NCBI RefSeq assembly: GCF_002834385.1
Contig: NZ_PITQ01000002.1
Coordinates: 62,001 to 126,000, forward strand
DNA: 64,000 bases
DNA from: Rahnella sp. AA
GTDB lineage: Bacteria > Pseudomonadota > Gammaproteobacteria > Enterobacterales > Enterobacteriaceae
Reading direction: 5' to 3'
In this document: piece after piece, positions 17,392 to 26,188 of the stretch
Numbering within the stretch: position 1 is the stretch's first letter
How the letters are laid out: every line of letters begins with the position of its first letter
Notes under the pieces: generated by a model
The model's input: the letters and a program-made list of their open reading frames with translations, nothing else
Databases searched by the model: none
Told to the model about the DNA's origin: nothing
Position numbers and translations under genes: made by a program

Positions 17392-17727
17392 ATGAGAATT
17401 GTAGAATTTTTGCTTTATAGCCTTAAAAAAGACTCGGGGGCGGAATTTCACCGGATTATGCAAGAGGAAAGTATTCCGCTTCACCGCGCTGCCGGGATGG
17501 ATGTTGTGGCTTACGGGCCATCATTACATGATTCAGATTCATACCATTTGATACGTGCGTATGACAGCCTCGTTCATCTGGCAGAGTCGCAACAATCGTT
17601 TTATCAGAGTGGCGACTGGCGTAATGGCCCAAGAGAAGAGATTATTTGCCGTATTAAAGCCAGCGTGAAATCTGTGGTCAATTTGTCAGATGAAGCCATT
17701 AACGGCCTCATAAGCGCGTCGGTTTAA
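17392..17727 (+). CDS. NIPSNAP-like small protein
   Basis: A 111-residue protein resembling NIPSNAP-type dimeric alpha/beta-barrel proteins: it starts with a beta strand (MRIVEFLLYSLKK), has the mid motif YHLIRAYDSLVHLAESQQSFYQSGDWRNGP and the ending REEIICRIKASVKSVVNL. Members are small cytoplasmic proteins with no settled role, some acting on unstable or aromatic small molecules. The gene has AGGA about 10 nt before the ATG and lies alone between two direct-repeat tRNA-Ser genes, convergent with a WYL-like gene 39 bp away. Probably part of an inserted module; specific function unknown. Confidence 0.7.
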   Translation: MRIVEFLLYSLKKDSGAEFHRIMQEESIPLHRAAGMDVVAYGPSLHDSDSYHLIRAYDSLVHLAESQQSFYQSGDWRNGPREEIICRIKASVKSVVNLSDEAINGLISASV

Positions 17728-17766
17728 ATACTCTTGCATTGCAATCTGGGAATGATTGCGAGTAAT

Positions 17767-18504
17767 TCAAAGTCTGCCAGAACTTCTTTTCGCTGAGCCT
17801 TTAATTTTTTTACTTTGCAGCGATTTCTTATGTGAAGGATCTAATTGAGAGGTGTATCGGATACTCTGGCTTTTCAAAAGAGTTATTTGCTGTGTTTTAT
17901 AATCCGAGGCAGTTGGATAACCCAGGAGAACAAATAGTAAAATTGTGGACACATAAACTTTATTGATTGAAAAACGTTTGAGGGCCGCAGTCTCGGGATT
18001 TATGGATCGATTAGGTAATGGCGGCTGGTCTGCTACCGAACGAGGTTTGTTGCGTGAGTCTATCTCAACAATACCCCTTGGGAGATGCCTATCCGAGGCT
18101 GAAGACGGAAGATTATCATTTTGTTCTTTGGTTGGGCTTCTTACGCCCGATATACCAACATTTCTAAGCTTTTCAGCGTTTATTATGAGCTTATTCGCGG
18201 GAGTATTTACTCCACTCTGAGAAACCTCGTGGCGAAGAGAAGGAGATTCGTTGAAACAATGTTCTCTAAAGTACCAACCACCAAAATTTCCTATGACTTC
18301 GCCAGTGTTACTATCGACGATAGAATCTTTAATAACCCTATCAATTCTAAAATGTCGTTTTGCACGCCGGAGCAAACAATAACCAGAAAAAATCAATGAG
18401 CTTGAATCATACCATTCGACCTCTACTGATCTTTTGGTCTTCTGTTTTTCTACATCCTGATATTCAAAGGTTATCGAAATATTTTTTAAGAAAACCTTTG
18501 CCAT
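17767..18504 (-). CDS. WYL-like domain protein with predicted C-terminal membrane segment
   Basis: A 245-residue protein I cannot assign to a named family. Residues about 28–75 resemble a WYL domain: VEWYDSSSLIFSGYCLLRR, then HFRIDRVIKD and a TGEVIG turn (GYC..RR..RHFRIDRV is the typical core of this sensing domain). A disordered Ser/Pro/Asn-rich region follows (about 85–175). Residues about 183–198 are hydrophobic (VYVSTILLFVLLGYP), a probable single membrane segment, and the tail is strongly basic (KKIKGSAKRSSGRL). No helix-turn-helix is visible, unlike most WYL regulators. The gene is visibly A+T-richer than its neighbours and sits between duplicated tRNA-Ser genes, both signs of transfer. 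Confidence 0.6.
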   Translation of the reverse strand: MAKVFLKNISITFEYQDVEKQKTKRSVEVEWYDSSSLIFSGYCLLRRAKRHFRIDRVIKDSIVDSNTGEVIGNFGGWYFREHCFNESPSLRHEVSQSGVNTPANKLIINAEKLRNVGISGVRSPTKEQNDNLPSSASDRHLPRGIVEIDSRNKPRSVADQPPLPNRSINPETAALKRFSINKVYVSTILLFVLLGYPTASDYKTQQITLLKSQSIRYTSQLDPSHKKSLQSKKIKGSAKRSSGRL

Positions 18505-18636
18505 TTAGCACCTCAATAATCAAATATCATCAACAAAAATAAGACTAGCATTGAGTGAATTGCAGGCAACTGATCCAGAGCAGTATTTGAATAGTGAAAG
18601 GGTTCTAGCCAATTGTCTGGCACAAATTTCAGAGAC

Positions 18637-18663
18637 AAAAAAAGCCGCTAATTTCTTAGCAGC
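18637..18663 (-). terminator. Intrinsic terminator of right tRNA-Ser
   Basis: Same stem as the left copy, GCTGCTAA with TTAGCGGC, here with a GAAA loop and seven T residues on the minus strand. Confidence 0.85.
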
Positions 18664-18679
18664 TTTTCTGTGTTGTTTA

Positions 18680-18767
18680 TGGCGGAGGAGAAGAGATTCG
18701 AACTCTTGAATGGTTTCCCATCGCCGGTTTTCAAGACCGGTGCCTTCAGCCGCTCGGCCACCCCTCC
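18680..18767 (-). tRNA. serT: tRNA-Ser (anticodon UGA), copy 2
   Basis: 88-nt class II tRNA identical to copy 1 except in the T-stem, where the outer pair is A-U instead of G-C (AAGAG/CTCTT versus GAGAG/CTCTC). Both partners changed, so pairing is kept and the gene looks functional. The anticodon TGA lies at 18731–18733 on the reverse strand; CCA is encoded. By position next to yccA this is the copy at the E. coli serT site. Confidence 0.97.
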
Positions 18768-19027
18768 GCAACGAAGCGAACTATAAACATAGCCGATCAG
18801 GTTGTAAAGCCTGATTGCATTCAATTGCCTGAAAAACAGGCATTCGGTTCTCAAGCGGCGATTTAAGCATCATTGCGGCGATTTTGGCATCAAGAAACCC
18901 CGCCCGGCGGCACTTAGGGAGGTAAAGAAGGGTAAAACGTCTTTAATGACGCCGCGCCACTATTTACACTTCAGTCTGACTGTATTTTCACCGACTCCAA
19001 CGTTTTGTTAAAAGTGAGAATTTTATT

Positions 19028-19690
19028 ATGGATCGTTACGCTGCCACTACGTCATCACGCGCAGGCTCGTTGTTAAGCACACACCGGGTGTTGCGTAATA
19101 CTTATTTCCTGTTAGCACTGACGCTCGGCGTTTCGGCGATCACTGCGACGGCGAGTACAGTTCTCCGCTTACCTGCACCGGGCTTCCTGCTGACTATCGT
19201 CGGTTTTTACGGCCTGATGTTTCTGACTTACCGCACAGCGAACAGCCCGGCGGGTATTTTGTCCGCCTTCGCGCTGACCGGTTTCATGGGCTATACGCTC
19301 GGGCCGTTGCTGAGCTCCCTGCTTTCCGTGGGCGCCGGTGACATTATTATGCTGGCGCTTGGCGGTACGGCATTGGTCTTCTTCTGCTGTTCGGCTTACG
19401 TGCTGACCACGCGAAAAGATATGTCGTTCCTGTCGGGCATGATGATGGCGGGCTTTGTCGTGCTGCTGGTCGCGGTTATCGCGAACCTGTTCCTGCAAAT
19501 TCCGGCGCTGTCGCTGGCAATCAGCTGTCTGTTTATTCTGTTCTCGGCAGGCGCGATCCTGTGGGAGACCAGTAATATTATTCACGGCGGCGAAACCAAC
19601 TATATTCGCGCCACGGTCAGCCTGTATGTGTCGCTCTACAACGTGTTTGTCAGCCTGCTGAGCATTCTCGGGATGTCATCACGTAACTGA
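19028..19690 (+). CDS. yccA: Bax-inhibitor-1 family membrane protein YccA
   Basis: Inner-membrane protein of the BI-1/YccA family, 220 residues with seven predicted helices. In E. coli it modulates the FtsH protease. The closely matching stretches [40 protein letters not shown] and [20 protein letters not shown] confirm it. A cytoplasmic N-terminal tail of about 25 residues, needed in E. coli for FtsH recognition, is present. A terminator follows at 19712. Neighbours serT and tusE match the E. coli order. Confidence 0.96.
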   Translation: MDRYAATTSSRAGSLLSTHRVLRNTYFLLALTLGVSAITATASTVLRLPAPGFLLTIVGFYGLMFLTYRTANSPAGILSAFALTGFMGYTLGPLLSSLLSVGAGDIIMLALGGTALVFFCCSAYVLTTRKDMSFLSGMMMAGFVVLLVAVIANLFLQIPALSLAISCLFILFSAGAILWETSNIIHGGETNYIRATVSLYVSLYNVFVSLLSILGMSSRN

Positions 19691-19711
19691 TTACACACGT
19701 AATCCGTTCGG

Positions 19712-19737
19712 GCCCCGCCACCGTGCGGGGCTTTTTA
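19712..19737 (+). terminator. Intrinsic terminator after yccA
   Basis: GCCCCGC (19712–19718) pairs with GCGGGGC (19725–19731) and is followed by five T residues, 22 bp after the yccA stop. Confidence 0.85.
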
Positions 19738-19797
19738 TTTTGTCTGACAGGGCTTTTTGCTAAACTGTCGGCTGCATTTTTACAAGTCAGAGGTTGT

Positions 19798-20127
19798 ATG
19801 CTGGAGTTTGACGGTCAGGTGATTGAAACCGACGCTCAGGGTTACCTGAAAAACAGTAATGACTGGCAGGAAGGCATGGCGCCGCTGCTGGCAGAAGAAG
19901 AAGGCATTCAACTGACCGACGCGCACTGGGAAGTGGTGCGTTTCGTGCGCGAGTTTTACCTCGAATTCAATACATCACCCGCCGTGCGTATGCTGGTGAA
20001 AGCAATGGCAAAGAAATACGGTGAAGAGAAAGGCAACAGCCGCTATCTGTTCAGGCTCTTCCCGAAAGGCCCGGCCAAACAGGCGACCAAAATCGCAGGC
20101 CTGCCTAAACCGGTAAAATGCCTGTAA
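19798..20127 (+). CDS. tusE: Sulfur-relay protein TusE
   Basis: Cytoplasmic DsrC-family protein of 109 residues. It takes persulfide sulfur from TusBCD and hands it to MnmA for 2-thiouridine formation at the wobble base of tRNA Lys, Glu and Gln. The C-terminal Cys (second-last residue, KPVKCL) is the sulfur carrier. Family stretches [18 protein letters not shown] and [20 protein letters not shown] are intact. The ATG at 19798 follows AGAGG and gives the standard length; the longer in-frame ORF from 19723 overlaps the yccA terminator and is not used. Convergent with acyP (4 bp apart). Confidence 0.96.
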   Translation: MLEFDGQVIETDAQGYLKNSNDWQEGMAPLLAEEEGIQLTDAHWEVVRFVREFYLEFNTSPAVRMLVKAMAKKYGEEKGNSRYLFRLFPKGPAKQATKIAGLPKPVKCL

Positions 20128-20131
20128 TGGT

Positions 20132-20410
20132 TCAGTATTTGATTTTGAAATCGGTGTAATGACCAGGCGCGGCGGGCTCACTCAGCACGCGATCAACCCG
20201 CGCATGTTTCGGGCCGCCCTGTTTCAGCCAGGCTAACAGTTGATCCACTTTCTCCTGTTCGCCGCACGCCACCACTTCGACGCTGCCGTCATCAAGATTT
20301 TTTGCATAACCGGTCAGCCCTAACCCGGTAGCCTGATGTTGTGTCGCAAAACGAAAACCGACACCCTGCACCATGCCGTAGACATAGGCGGCTATACTGA
20401 CTTTTGCCAT
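20132..20410 (-). CDS. acyP: Acylphosphatase
   Basis: Small cytoplasmic enzyme (YccX) that hydrolyses carboxyl-phosphate bonds in acyl phosphates, 92 residues. The active-site loop [10 protein letters not shown] contains the catalytic Arg, and the Asn of [17 protein letters not shown] is the second catalytic residue. The start at 20410 ([12 protein letters not shown]) has GGAGAG about 8 nt upstream and gives the normal length; an ATG 16 codons earlier lies in the divergent promoter region shared with rlmI. Confidence 0.95.
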   Translation of the reverse strand: MAKVSIAAYVYGMVQGVGFRFATQHQATGLGLTGYAKNLDDGSVEVVACGEQEKVDQLLAWLKQGGPKHARVDRVLSEPAAPGHYTDFKIKY

Positions 20411-20509
20411 AATATTTCTCTCCGTTAGCGGTATGGTTCGTTGCAATTTCACCTGCATGACCGGACAATGTCGCTCTTTTTTGTCTCCGAACCGACAGAA
20501 CCTAATTTT

Positions 20510-21703
20510 ATGACTGCACGTTTAATTCTGGCCAAAGGCCGCGAAAAATCACTTTTACGCCGCCACCCGTGGGTGTTTTCCGGCGCTGTTCAGCGCGTCG
20601 AGGGTAAAGCCAATTCCGGCGACACTATTGATATTGTAGACAGTCAGGGGAAATGGCTGGCGCGCGGTGCTTATTCGCCGTCATCCCAGATCCGTGCCCG
20701 TGTCTGGACTTTCCAGCAAGATGAAGATATCGATATCGATTTCTTCGTCCGCCGTTTACAGCAGGCGCAAAGCTGGCGTGATTATATCGCCAAACGTGAC
20801 GGGCTGGACGGCTACCGTCTGATTGCCGGTGAATCCGACTGCCTGCCAGGCATCACCATCGACCGTTTCCAGAATTTCCTGGTGCTGCAATTGCTGTCTG
20901 CCGGTGCGGAATACCAGCGTGCACCACTGATTGCCGCATTGCAGCGCTGCTATCCGGAATGCGCAATCTGGGATCGCTCTGACGTTGCCGTGCGTAAGAA
21001 AGAAGGTCTGGAACTGGTTCAGGGCCATGTGGTCGGTGAAGAACCGCCAGCCCTGCTGCCGATTCAGGAACACGGCATGAGCCTGCTGGTTGATATCAAA
21101 GAAGGCCATAAAACCGGTTTCTATCTTGATCAGCGTGACAGCCGCTTTGCCGCACGCAGCTACGCCGCAGGCCGCAATGTGCTGAACTGTTTCTCCTACA
21201 CCGGCGCGTTCGCCGTGTCTGCGCTGATGGGCGGCTGCACCAAAGTCACCAACGTGGACACCTCTCAGGCCGCGCTGGACGTTGCGCGTCAGAACGTTGA
21301 GCTGAACAAACTGGATCTGTCGAAAGCAGAATTCGTCCGCGAAGACGTTTTCCAGCTGCTGCGTAAATATCGCGCGGAAGGCCAGCAGTTCGACATGATT
21401 GTGATGGATCCGCCGAAATTTGTTGAGAACAAAAACCAGCTGGCAAGCGCCTGTCGTGGCTACAAAGATATTAATATGTTGGCGATCCAGCTGCTGCGCC
21501 CCGGCGGTATTTTACTGAGCTTCTCCTGTTCCGGCCTGCTGCCAACCGATTTGTTCCAGAAAATCCTCGCTGACGCCGCACTGGATGCCGGTCGCGAAAT
21601 TCAGTTCGTGGAGCAGTTCCGTCAGGCTGCCGATCACCCGGTGACCGGTGCGTATCCTGAAGGTTTATACCTGAAGGGCTTCGCCTGTCTGGTGATGAAT
21701 TAA
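20510..21703 (+). CDS. rlmI: 23S rRNA m5C1962 methyltransferase RlmI
   Basis: SAM-dependent methyltransferase that in E. coli makes 5-methylcytosine 1962 in 23S rRNA; 397 residues (E. coli 396). An N-terminal PUA domain ([20 protein letters not shown]) is followed by an EEHGM-like beta domain and the Rossmann methyltransferase domain with [17 protein letters not shown] (motif I), VNVDTSQ-like acidic turn and [10 protein letters not shown] (motif IV). The catalytic Cys sits in SFSCSGL. The start at 20510 ([10 protein letters not shown]) matches the E. coli start; a longer in-frame ORF from 20441 is not used. Confidence 0.96.
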   Translation: MTARLILAKGREKSLLRRHPWVFSGAVQRVEGKANSGDTIDIVDSQGKWLARGAYSPSSQIRARVWTFQQDEDIDIDFFVRRLQQAQSWRDYIAKRDGLDGYRLIAGESDCLPGITIDRFQNFLVLQLLSAGAEYQRAPLIAALQRCYPECAIWDRSDVAVRKKEGLELVQGHVVGEEPPALLPIQEHGMSLLVDIKEGHKTGFYLDQRDSRFAARSYAAGRNVLNCFSYTGAFAVSALMGGCTKVTNVDTSQAALDVARQNVELNKLDLSKAEFVREDVFQLLRKYRAEGQQFDMIVMDPPKFVENKNQLASACRGYKDINMLAIQLLRPGGILLSFSCSGLLPTDLFQKILADAALDAGREIQFVEQFRQAADHPVTGAYPEGLYLKGFACLVMN

Positions 21704-21770
21704 TCCGATGATCACGACGTGCTGTTCCGGCAGCGCGTCGCAGAATTTTTAGCAGATTAAGTGGTCAAAA

Positions 21771-21798
21771 CTTGAAATAGCACATTTTATCTCCATAT
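21771..21798 (+). promoter_or_regulatory. Sigma-32 (heat-shock) promoter of hspQ
   Basis: CTTGAAA at 21771–21777, a 13-nt spacer, then CTCCATAT at 21791–21798. This fits the sigma-32 consensus (CTTGAAA, 11–16 nt, CCCCATnT) with a full -35 match and one mismatch in the -10. It lies about 32 bp before the hspQ start. Directly visible; activity is inferred from the known heat induction of hspQ. Confidence 0.88.
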
Positions 21799-21829
21799 AG
21801 AGATTAATGGATAATTTTGGGAGATGACT

Positions 21830-22147
21830 ATGATTGCCAGCAAATACGGTATCGGCCAGCAAGTTCGCCACAGACTGTTAGGCTATTTAGGTGTGGTAAT
21901 TGACGTCGACGCGGAATATTCACTCGAAAAGCCCGGTGTCGACGATGTTGCCGCAGACGATTCGATGCGAACAGCGCCCTGGTATCATGTGGTGATGGAA
22001 GATGAAGAAGGCCAGCCGGTGCATACCTATCTGGCAGAAATTCAGATTGATCATGAAGCCGCGCGTTCACATCCGGAACAAACCTCGCTGGATGATCTGG
22101 CCGCATCTATTCGCAGCCAGCTACAGGCGCCGCGTCTGCGCAACTGA
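21830..22147 (+). CDS. hspQ: Heat-shock protein HspQ
   Basis: Small cytoplasmic protein of 105 residues (same as E. coli). It binds hemimethylated oriC DNA, affects DnaA stability, and acts as a Lon substrate and specificity enhancer. Conserved stretches are [54 protein letters not shown] and AEIQID. Two ATGs are in frame two codons apart; the second (21830) gives the standard MIASK start. A near-consensus sigma-32 promoter lies directly upstream. A bidirectional terminator separates it from convergent yccU. Confidence 0.96.
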   Translation: MIASKYGIGQQVRHRLLGYLGVVIDVDAEYSLEKPGVDDVAADDSMRTAPWYHVVMEDEEGQPVHTYLAEIQIDHEAARSHPEQTSLDDLAASIRSQLQAPRLRN

Positions 22148-22168
22148 TCATCGCACACCCGCTTAATG

Positions 22169-22195
22169 AAAAACCGGCTATTTGAGCCGGTTTTT
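22169..22195. terminator. Bidirectional terminator between hspQ and yccU
   Basis: AAAAACCGGCT (22169–22179) pairs with AGCCGGTTTTT (22185–22195) around ATTTG. A and T runs on both sides serve both convergent genes. Confidence 0.88.
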
Positions 22196-22221
22196 CATCT
22201 TATTATCACTGCCTGCGATAG

Positions 22222-22635
22222 CTACTTTTCCATTCCCAGACGAGGGATTTCAATTTTCGGGCAGCGATCCATCACCACTTTCAACCCGGCATCTTTTGCC
22301 AGCACCGCGGCCTGTTCGTTGATCACGCCTAATTGCAGCCACAGCACTTTCGCTTTAATCGCGATGGCTTCTTGCGCAATGCCGTAAGCAGCTTCCGCAT
22401 TACGGAAAACATCGACCATATCCACCGGTTCCGCGATTTCGGCAAGCGTTCCCACCGCTTTTTGCCCCAGCAATTCCTGCCCTGCCAGTTTAGGGCTGAC
22501 CGGAATGACCTTAAATCCCTGAGAAAGCAGGTAGGCCATCACGCCGTAACTCGGGCGTCCCGGATTATCGCTGGCACCCACCAGAGCGATCGTTTTTACA
22601 TCCTCGAGAATTTTGCGAATATCATTATCTTGCAC
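22222..22635 (-). CDS. yccU: CoA-binding domain protein YccU
   Basis: A 137-residue cytoplasmic protein of the CoA_binding_2 family (Rossmann-like fold). The nucleotide/CoA loop LVGASDNPGRPSYGVMAYLL and the strand GFKVIPVSPKLAG are plain. The C-terminal half (VLWLQLGVINEQAAVLAKDAGLKVVMDRCPKIE) is highly conserved. Its physiological role is not established in E. coli. Stands between hspQ and yccT as in E. coli. Confidence 0.94.
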   Translation of the reverse strand: MQDNDIRKILEDVKTIALVGASDNPGRPSYGVMAYLLSQGFKVIPVSPKLAGQELLGQKAVGTLAEIAEPVDMVDVFRNAEAAYGIAQEAIAIKAKVLWLQLGVINEQAAVLAKDAGLKVVMDRCPKIEIPRLGMEK

Positions 22636-22825
22636 GGGGTTATCTCCTTTGACCTTTCCGCATTAAGTGTAACGCAGCCTGACGGTTTCGACAGTGCCCG
22701 GCTTAAAAATGAGCGCCCCCCAAGAATTAACGCATGTGAAATTAAAACATTTTGTAAAACTTTGACACACAATCACCATTACTGAATAATGGAGGATGAG
22801 CAATGGTGTGTCTGAGGAGAGAAGA

Positions 22826-23485
22826 ATGAAAGTCTGTCGTGCGCTGGTCGCATTAGCGAGCTTCAGCCTGATGGCGTCAGCTTCAGCGACCTCCCTCAAA
22901 CTGTCTGCCGATGTGGATGTGCTGGTGATTGACGGCAAGCAGATGTCCGGTGCCATTCTGAAAGGCGCTGACAGCCTTGAACTTGACGGCGGTCAGCACC
23001 AGATCCTGTTTCAGGTCAGCAAAAATCTTCATTCTGCCGCACAGCAGATGCCACTGCCTTACCACTCCCCGGCTCTCATCGTCACCTTTAACGCCAAAAG
23101 TAACCGTTCAGTCTCTTTCATTTTGCCTCAGCTAAACAATGAAAAAGACGCGGTGCAGTTTAACCAGCACATGGATTATCAGTTGATTGATGAACGAGGG
23201 CATCAGATACCCACACAGCGTGATGTTTTGAATATGTTTAATCCGGTACATGCCGCAGACGCCGAAAAACTGATGATGACCTATAACTTATCCGGCGCAC
23301 GTGCTGCGGTACCTTCTTTCGCGAAAGGTAATACCGATAAGAAATCAGCGCTGGCGAGCGAAGCGCCGTCGCAAATCTCCATTGCCTATCTTCACCCGCT
23401 TTGGACCCGGCTGGCCGCCAATGCGGGCATTGAACAATTGTTACTCTGGTTTAAACTACCGGAAAAACAGGAACGCACCTCGTAA
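22826..23485 (+). CDS. yccT: DUF2057 periplasmic protein YccT (CsgI-like)
   Basis: Secreted protein of 219 residues in the YccT/DUF2057 family; the E. coli member has been described as a periplasmic inhibitor of curli subunit polymerisation (CsgI). The signal peptide MKVCRALVALASFSLMASASA is followed by TSLKLSADVDVLVIDGKQM, matching E. coli YccT TLRLSTDVDLLVLDGKKV. The start at 22826 has GAGGAGA 5 nt upstream. No curli genes are in the window, so that role is only by homology. Confidence 0.88.
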   Translation: MKVCRALVALASFSLMASASATSLKLSADVDVLVIDGKQMSGAILKGADSLELDGGQHQILFQVSKNLHSAAQQMPLPYHSPALIVTFNAKSNRSVSFILPQLNNEKDAVQFNQHMDYQLIDERGHQIPTQRDVLNMFNPVHAADAEKLMMTYNLSGARAAVPSFAKGNTDKKSALASEAPSQISIAYLHPLWTRLAANAGIEQLLLWFKLPEKQERTS

Positions 23486-23603
23486 TTTAACCTGCATCAC
23501 GCATTCTCTTTCTTAACCCCGAATTATTGCTCCCGCGCTATGCAGTAAAACGGAGTTTCAGTATTCTGTGATCCACTCTTACTTTCGCGTTGAAGGGAAT
23601 TAG

Positions 23604-24065
23604 ATGGAATACACGACCCGTACTATCGCCAAACAAAAACATATTGCTCTGGTCGCTCACGACCACTGCAAAAATACCCTGATGAAATGGGTTGATAAAA
23701 ACGTGGCTGAGCTGTCGCAGCACATTCTTTACGCCACTGGCACCACGGGGAATCTGGTTCAGCGCAGCACCGGCATTACGGTAAAAAGCATGCTGAGCGG
23801 CCCGATGGGCGGCGACCAGCAGGTTGGCGCGCTGATTGCTGAAGGGAAAATTGATCTGCTGATTTTCCTTTGGGATCCGCTCAATGCGGTGCCTCACGAC
23901 CCGGATGTTAAAGCTCTGCTACGTCTGGCTACCGTATGGAATATTCCAGTCGCAACCAATGTCGCGACAGCCGATTTCCTGATTGCCTCTCCGCTCTTCC
24001 AGTCAGAAGTGGAAATTTCGATCCCTGATTATCAGCGTTATTTGTGGGCACGTTTGAAAGAGTGA
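23604..24065 (+). CDS. mgsA: Methylglyoxal synthase
   Basis: Cytoplasmic homohexameric enzyme converting dihydroxyacetone phosphate to methylglyoxal plus phosphate, a bypass of lower glycolysis when sugar phosphate builds up. 153 residues (E. coli 152). Catalytic Asp71 (PMGGDQQVG) and His98 (AVPHDPD) are at the exact E. coli positions, as is the phosphate loop TGTTGN (45–50). Followed by a strong terminator shared with convergent helD. Confidence 0.97.
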   Translation: MEYTTRTIAKQKHIALVAHDHCKNTLMKWVDKNVAELSQHILYATGTTGNLVQRSTGITVKSMLSGPMGGDQQVGALIAEGKIDLLIFLWDPLNAVPHDPDVKALLRLATVWNIPVATNVATADFLIASPLFQSEVEISIPDYQRYLWARLKE

Positions 24066-24100
24066 TACGCGCCGCTGCGTATTTGTCATGCTTTCATCAG

Positions 24101-24130
24101 CAAAACGCCCGGCATTGGCCGGGCGTTTTG
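24101..24130. terminator. Bidirectional terminator between mgsA and helD
   Basis: A 30-bp near-perfect palindrome: CAAAACGCCCGGC pairs with GCCGGGCGTTTTG around ATTG, with A/T runs at both ends, 35 bp after mgsA and 3 bp before the helD stop. Confidence 0.9.
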
Positions 24131-24133
24131 TTA

Positions 24134-26188
24134 TCAGGGTTTTCGTTGCACCGGAACACCGATATCTTCAAGCTGTTCCACAAAAATGGAAGGACGTGCT
24201 TTATCCTGCATTAACCAGACCTGATGCTTCGCACGGGTCATCGCCACATACAGCAACCGCCGTTCCTCGGCATCCATGAAATCTTCAGGTTCCGGCAATA
24301 AGACCTGCTCCAGCACCGATTCACGCGCCGGTGCGGGGAAACCGTCGTTGCCTTCGTGCAGCCCGACGATAATAACGTATTCCGCCTGCTGACCTTTACT
24401 GGCGTGGATCGTCATAAATTCAAGATTCAGCTTCGGCCAGCGGGTAGCGGCTTTTTCTAAAATCTGTGGCCTCAGATGATGATAACGCGCCAGCACCAGA
24501 ATCTTTTCATCGGCGGTGACATAACCACTGAGCTTATCCAGCAGCTTTTCCAGCTGTTCGTCCGGCAGGATCACCACATTTTTCTTATTGCCCTTCGTCA
24601 GGCTGTTCAGCGGTTTCTTCAGCTGATGAGGGTTTTGCTGAACAAATTTATTGGCGATTTCGCCGATACGATCGTTGAACCGGTAAGTGGTATCGAGAGC
24701 ACATTGCGCACCTTCGCCAAAGTTCGTCGCGAAAGCGGTAGTCAGGGAAAGCTCTGCGCCGCTGAAGCGGTAAATGGCCTGCCAGTCATCGCCGACCGCA
24801 AACAGGCTGGTGCGTTTATTGAGTTTGCTTAATGCCGCAAGCAACAGAGCGCGCTGCGGCGAAATATCCTGAAACTCATCGACCAGAATGTGTTTCCAGG
24901 GGCTGACAAAACGGCCTTTTTCCAGAATATTCACGGCCTGATGAATAAGCCCGGAGAAATCCACCGCGCCCTCTTCTTTGAGCGCCGTTTTCCAGGCTTT
25001 CAACAGTGGAGCCATCAGACGGATGCGCTTAGTAAACAGATCTTTCACGTCTTCCGGCGCACTTTCAATCATTTCAGCCTGGCTGCCGCCGTGCATGCGC
25101 ATCAGGCTCAACCAGCGTTCCAGGCGGCTGCCCAGACGCTCGGACAGCGATTTGCTCTTCCAGTAATCCCCTTCCGGCACATCCCATTCGAGCTCGTCAG
25201 TCATCCACTGCCGCCAGCCGCTGGCCTGCACCTTTTTACCGGCACATTGCTCCTGCCAGGTTTTGACAAGCAGGCTGCGACGTGCTTTGGCGTCAGTTTC
25301 CAGCTTACTGATTTTTGGCACTTTCTTGCTGCCTTCCTGAATAATCTGCAAAGCCAGCGCATGGAACGTTTTGGCTTTGATGCCGTCGGTATGCAGGCGC
25401 TCTTTTATACGCGTATTCATTTCATCGGCCGCCTGGCGGCCAAACGCCAGCAGCAGGATTTGCTCCGGCACGGCTTCCTGACGGCGCAGTAACCAGCCTG
25501 CGCGAGCCACCAGCACCGAGGTTTTACCGCTGCCCGCCCCCGCAAGCACTAAAACTGCATCTTCACCATTCACCACTGCACGGCACTGGCTTTCGTTTAG
25601 CGGGGAAACTTCGACGGTATCAAAGAAATCCTGATTTTCCGCAATCACCCGGTCAGTCCAGGCCAGATTGCGCTTATCGACGCTGCGCTTACCCTGCTCA
25701 AGCCAGCGCAAGCAGGTGAGATAATCTTCGCGGCAATTATCGAAATCATTGAGGCGTTCAACAGGGACAGGAATGGCGGTAAAAGCTTGCGTGATGTCTT
25801 TCCGGACATCAGCCAGGTCGGCACTTTTAAACCATTTATCCTGTTCTTCAATGTGCGTAATTTTCTCAATTTGGCCGTGCAAAACGCCCGCGCTGACCTC
25901 ACTCATCTCCTCACTCCAGGCCTGCCAGATTTTGAGAAGATGTTGATAAAAACGCTGAGTTTCCTGCCATTCGGTTCCGTGCAGGCGAACAACTTTTGCC
26001 TCAGGCAATTCAAATTCGAGCTCACCCCAGACAATGCCGCGCTTACAGCGGATCTGGATAAGCTGATTAAAAGGGATCAGGTAATGATGTTTGTCACCGC
26101 TGACTTCCACACCCGCATTAAGCAGACGCACCCGGTTGTAGGGATGCTGCGCCAGATGTTTACCCAATGAGGTCGATTTCAATTCCAT
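24134..26188 (-). CDS. helD: DNA helicase IV (HelD)
   Basis: Superfamily 1 (UvrD/Rep-like) 3'-5' DNA helicase of 684 residues, the same length as E. coli HelD. An N-terminal DUF2726/HelD-specific domain is followed by Walker A LAGAGSGKTSVLVA, motif Ia LLLAFGRQAADEM, DEFQDISPQR (motif II), GDDWQAIYRFSGA (motif III), TIHASKGQQAEYVI (motif V) and LLYVAMTRAKHQVW (motif VI). The ATG at 26188 (MELKSTSLGKHLAQ) matches E. coli; a 38-codon upstream extension has no support. Monocistronic, divergent from yccF. Confidence 0.96.
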   Translation of the reverse strand: MELKSTSLGKHLAQHPYNRVRLLNAGVEVSGDKHHYLIPFNQLIQIRCKRGIVWGELEFELPEAKVVRLHGTEWQETQRFYQHLLKIWQAWSEEMSEVSAGVLHGQIEKITHIEEQDKWFKSADLADVRKDITQAFTAIPVPVERLNDFDNCREDYLTCLRWLEQGKRSVDKRNLAWTDRVIAENQDFFDTVEVSPLNESQCRAVVNGEDAVLVLAGAGSGKTSVLVARAGWLLRRQEAVPEQILLLAFGRQAADEMNTRIKERLHTDGIKAKTFHALALQIIQEGSKKVPKISKLETDAKARRSLLVKTWQEQCAGKKVQASGWRQWMTDELEWDVPEGDYWKSKSLSERLGSRLERWLSLMRMHGGSQAEMIESAPEDVKDLFTKRIRLMAPLLKAWKTALKEEGAVDFSGLIHQAVNILEKGRFVSPWKHILVDEFQDISPQRALLLAALSKLNKRTSLFAVGDDWQAIYRFSGAELSLTTAFATNFGEGAQCALDTTYRFNDRIGEIANKFVQQNPHQLKKPLNSLTKGNKKNVVILPDEQLEKLLDKLSGYVTADEKILVLARYHHLRPQILEKAATRWPKLNLEFMTIHASKGQQAEYVIIVGLHEGNDGFPAPARESVLEQVLLPEPEDFMDAEERRLLYVAMTRAKHQVWLMQDKARPSIFVEQLEDIGVPVQRKP

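Larger units (their letters stand above)
18637..18767. repeat. Right direct repeat containing tRNA-Ser(UGA) and terminator
   Basis: Second member of the 131-bp direct repeat pair (see 17036–17166). Beyond 18767 and before 18637 the two copies share no similarity, so the 1601-bp unit is bounded by tRNA-derived sequence. Confidence 0.9.
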
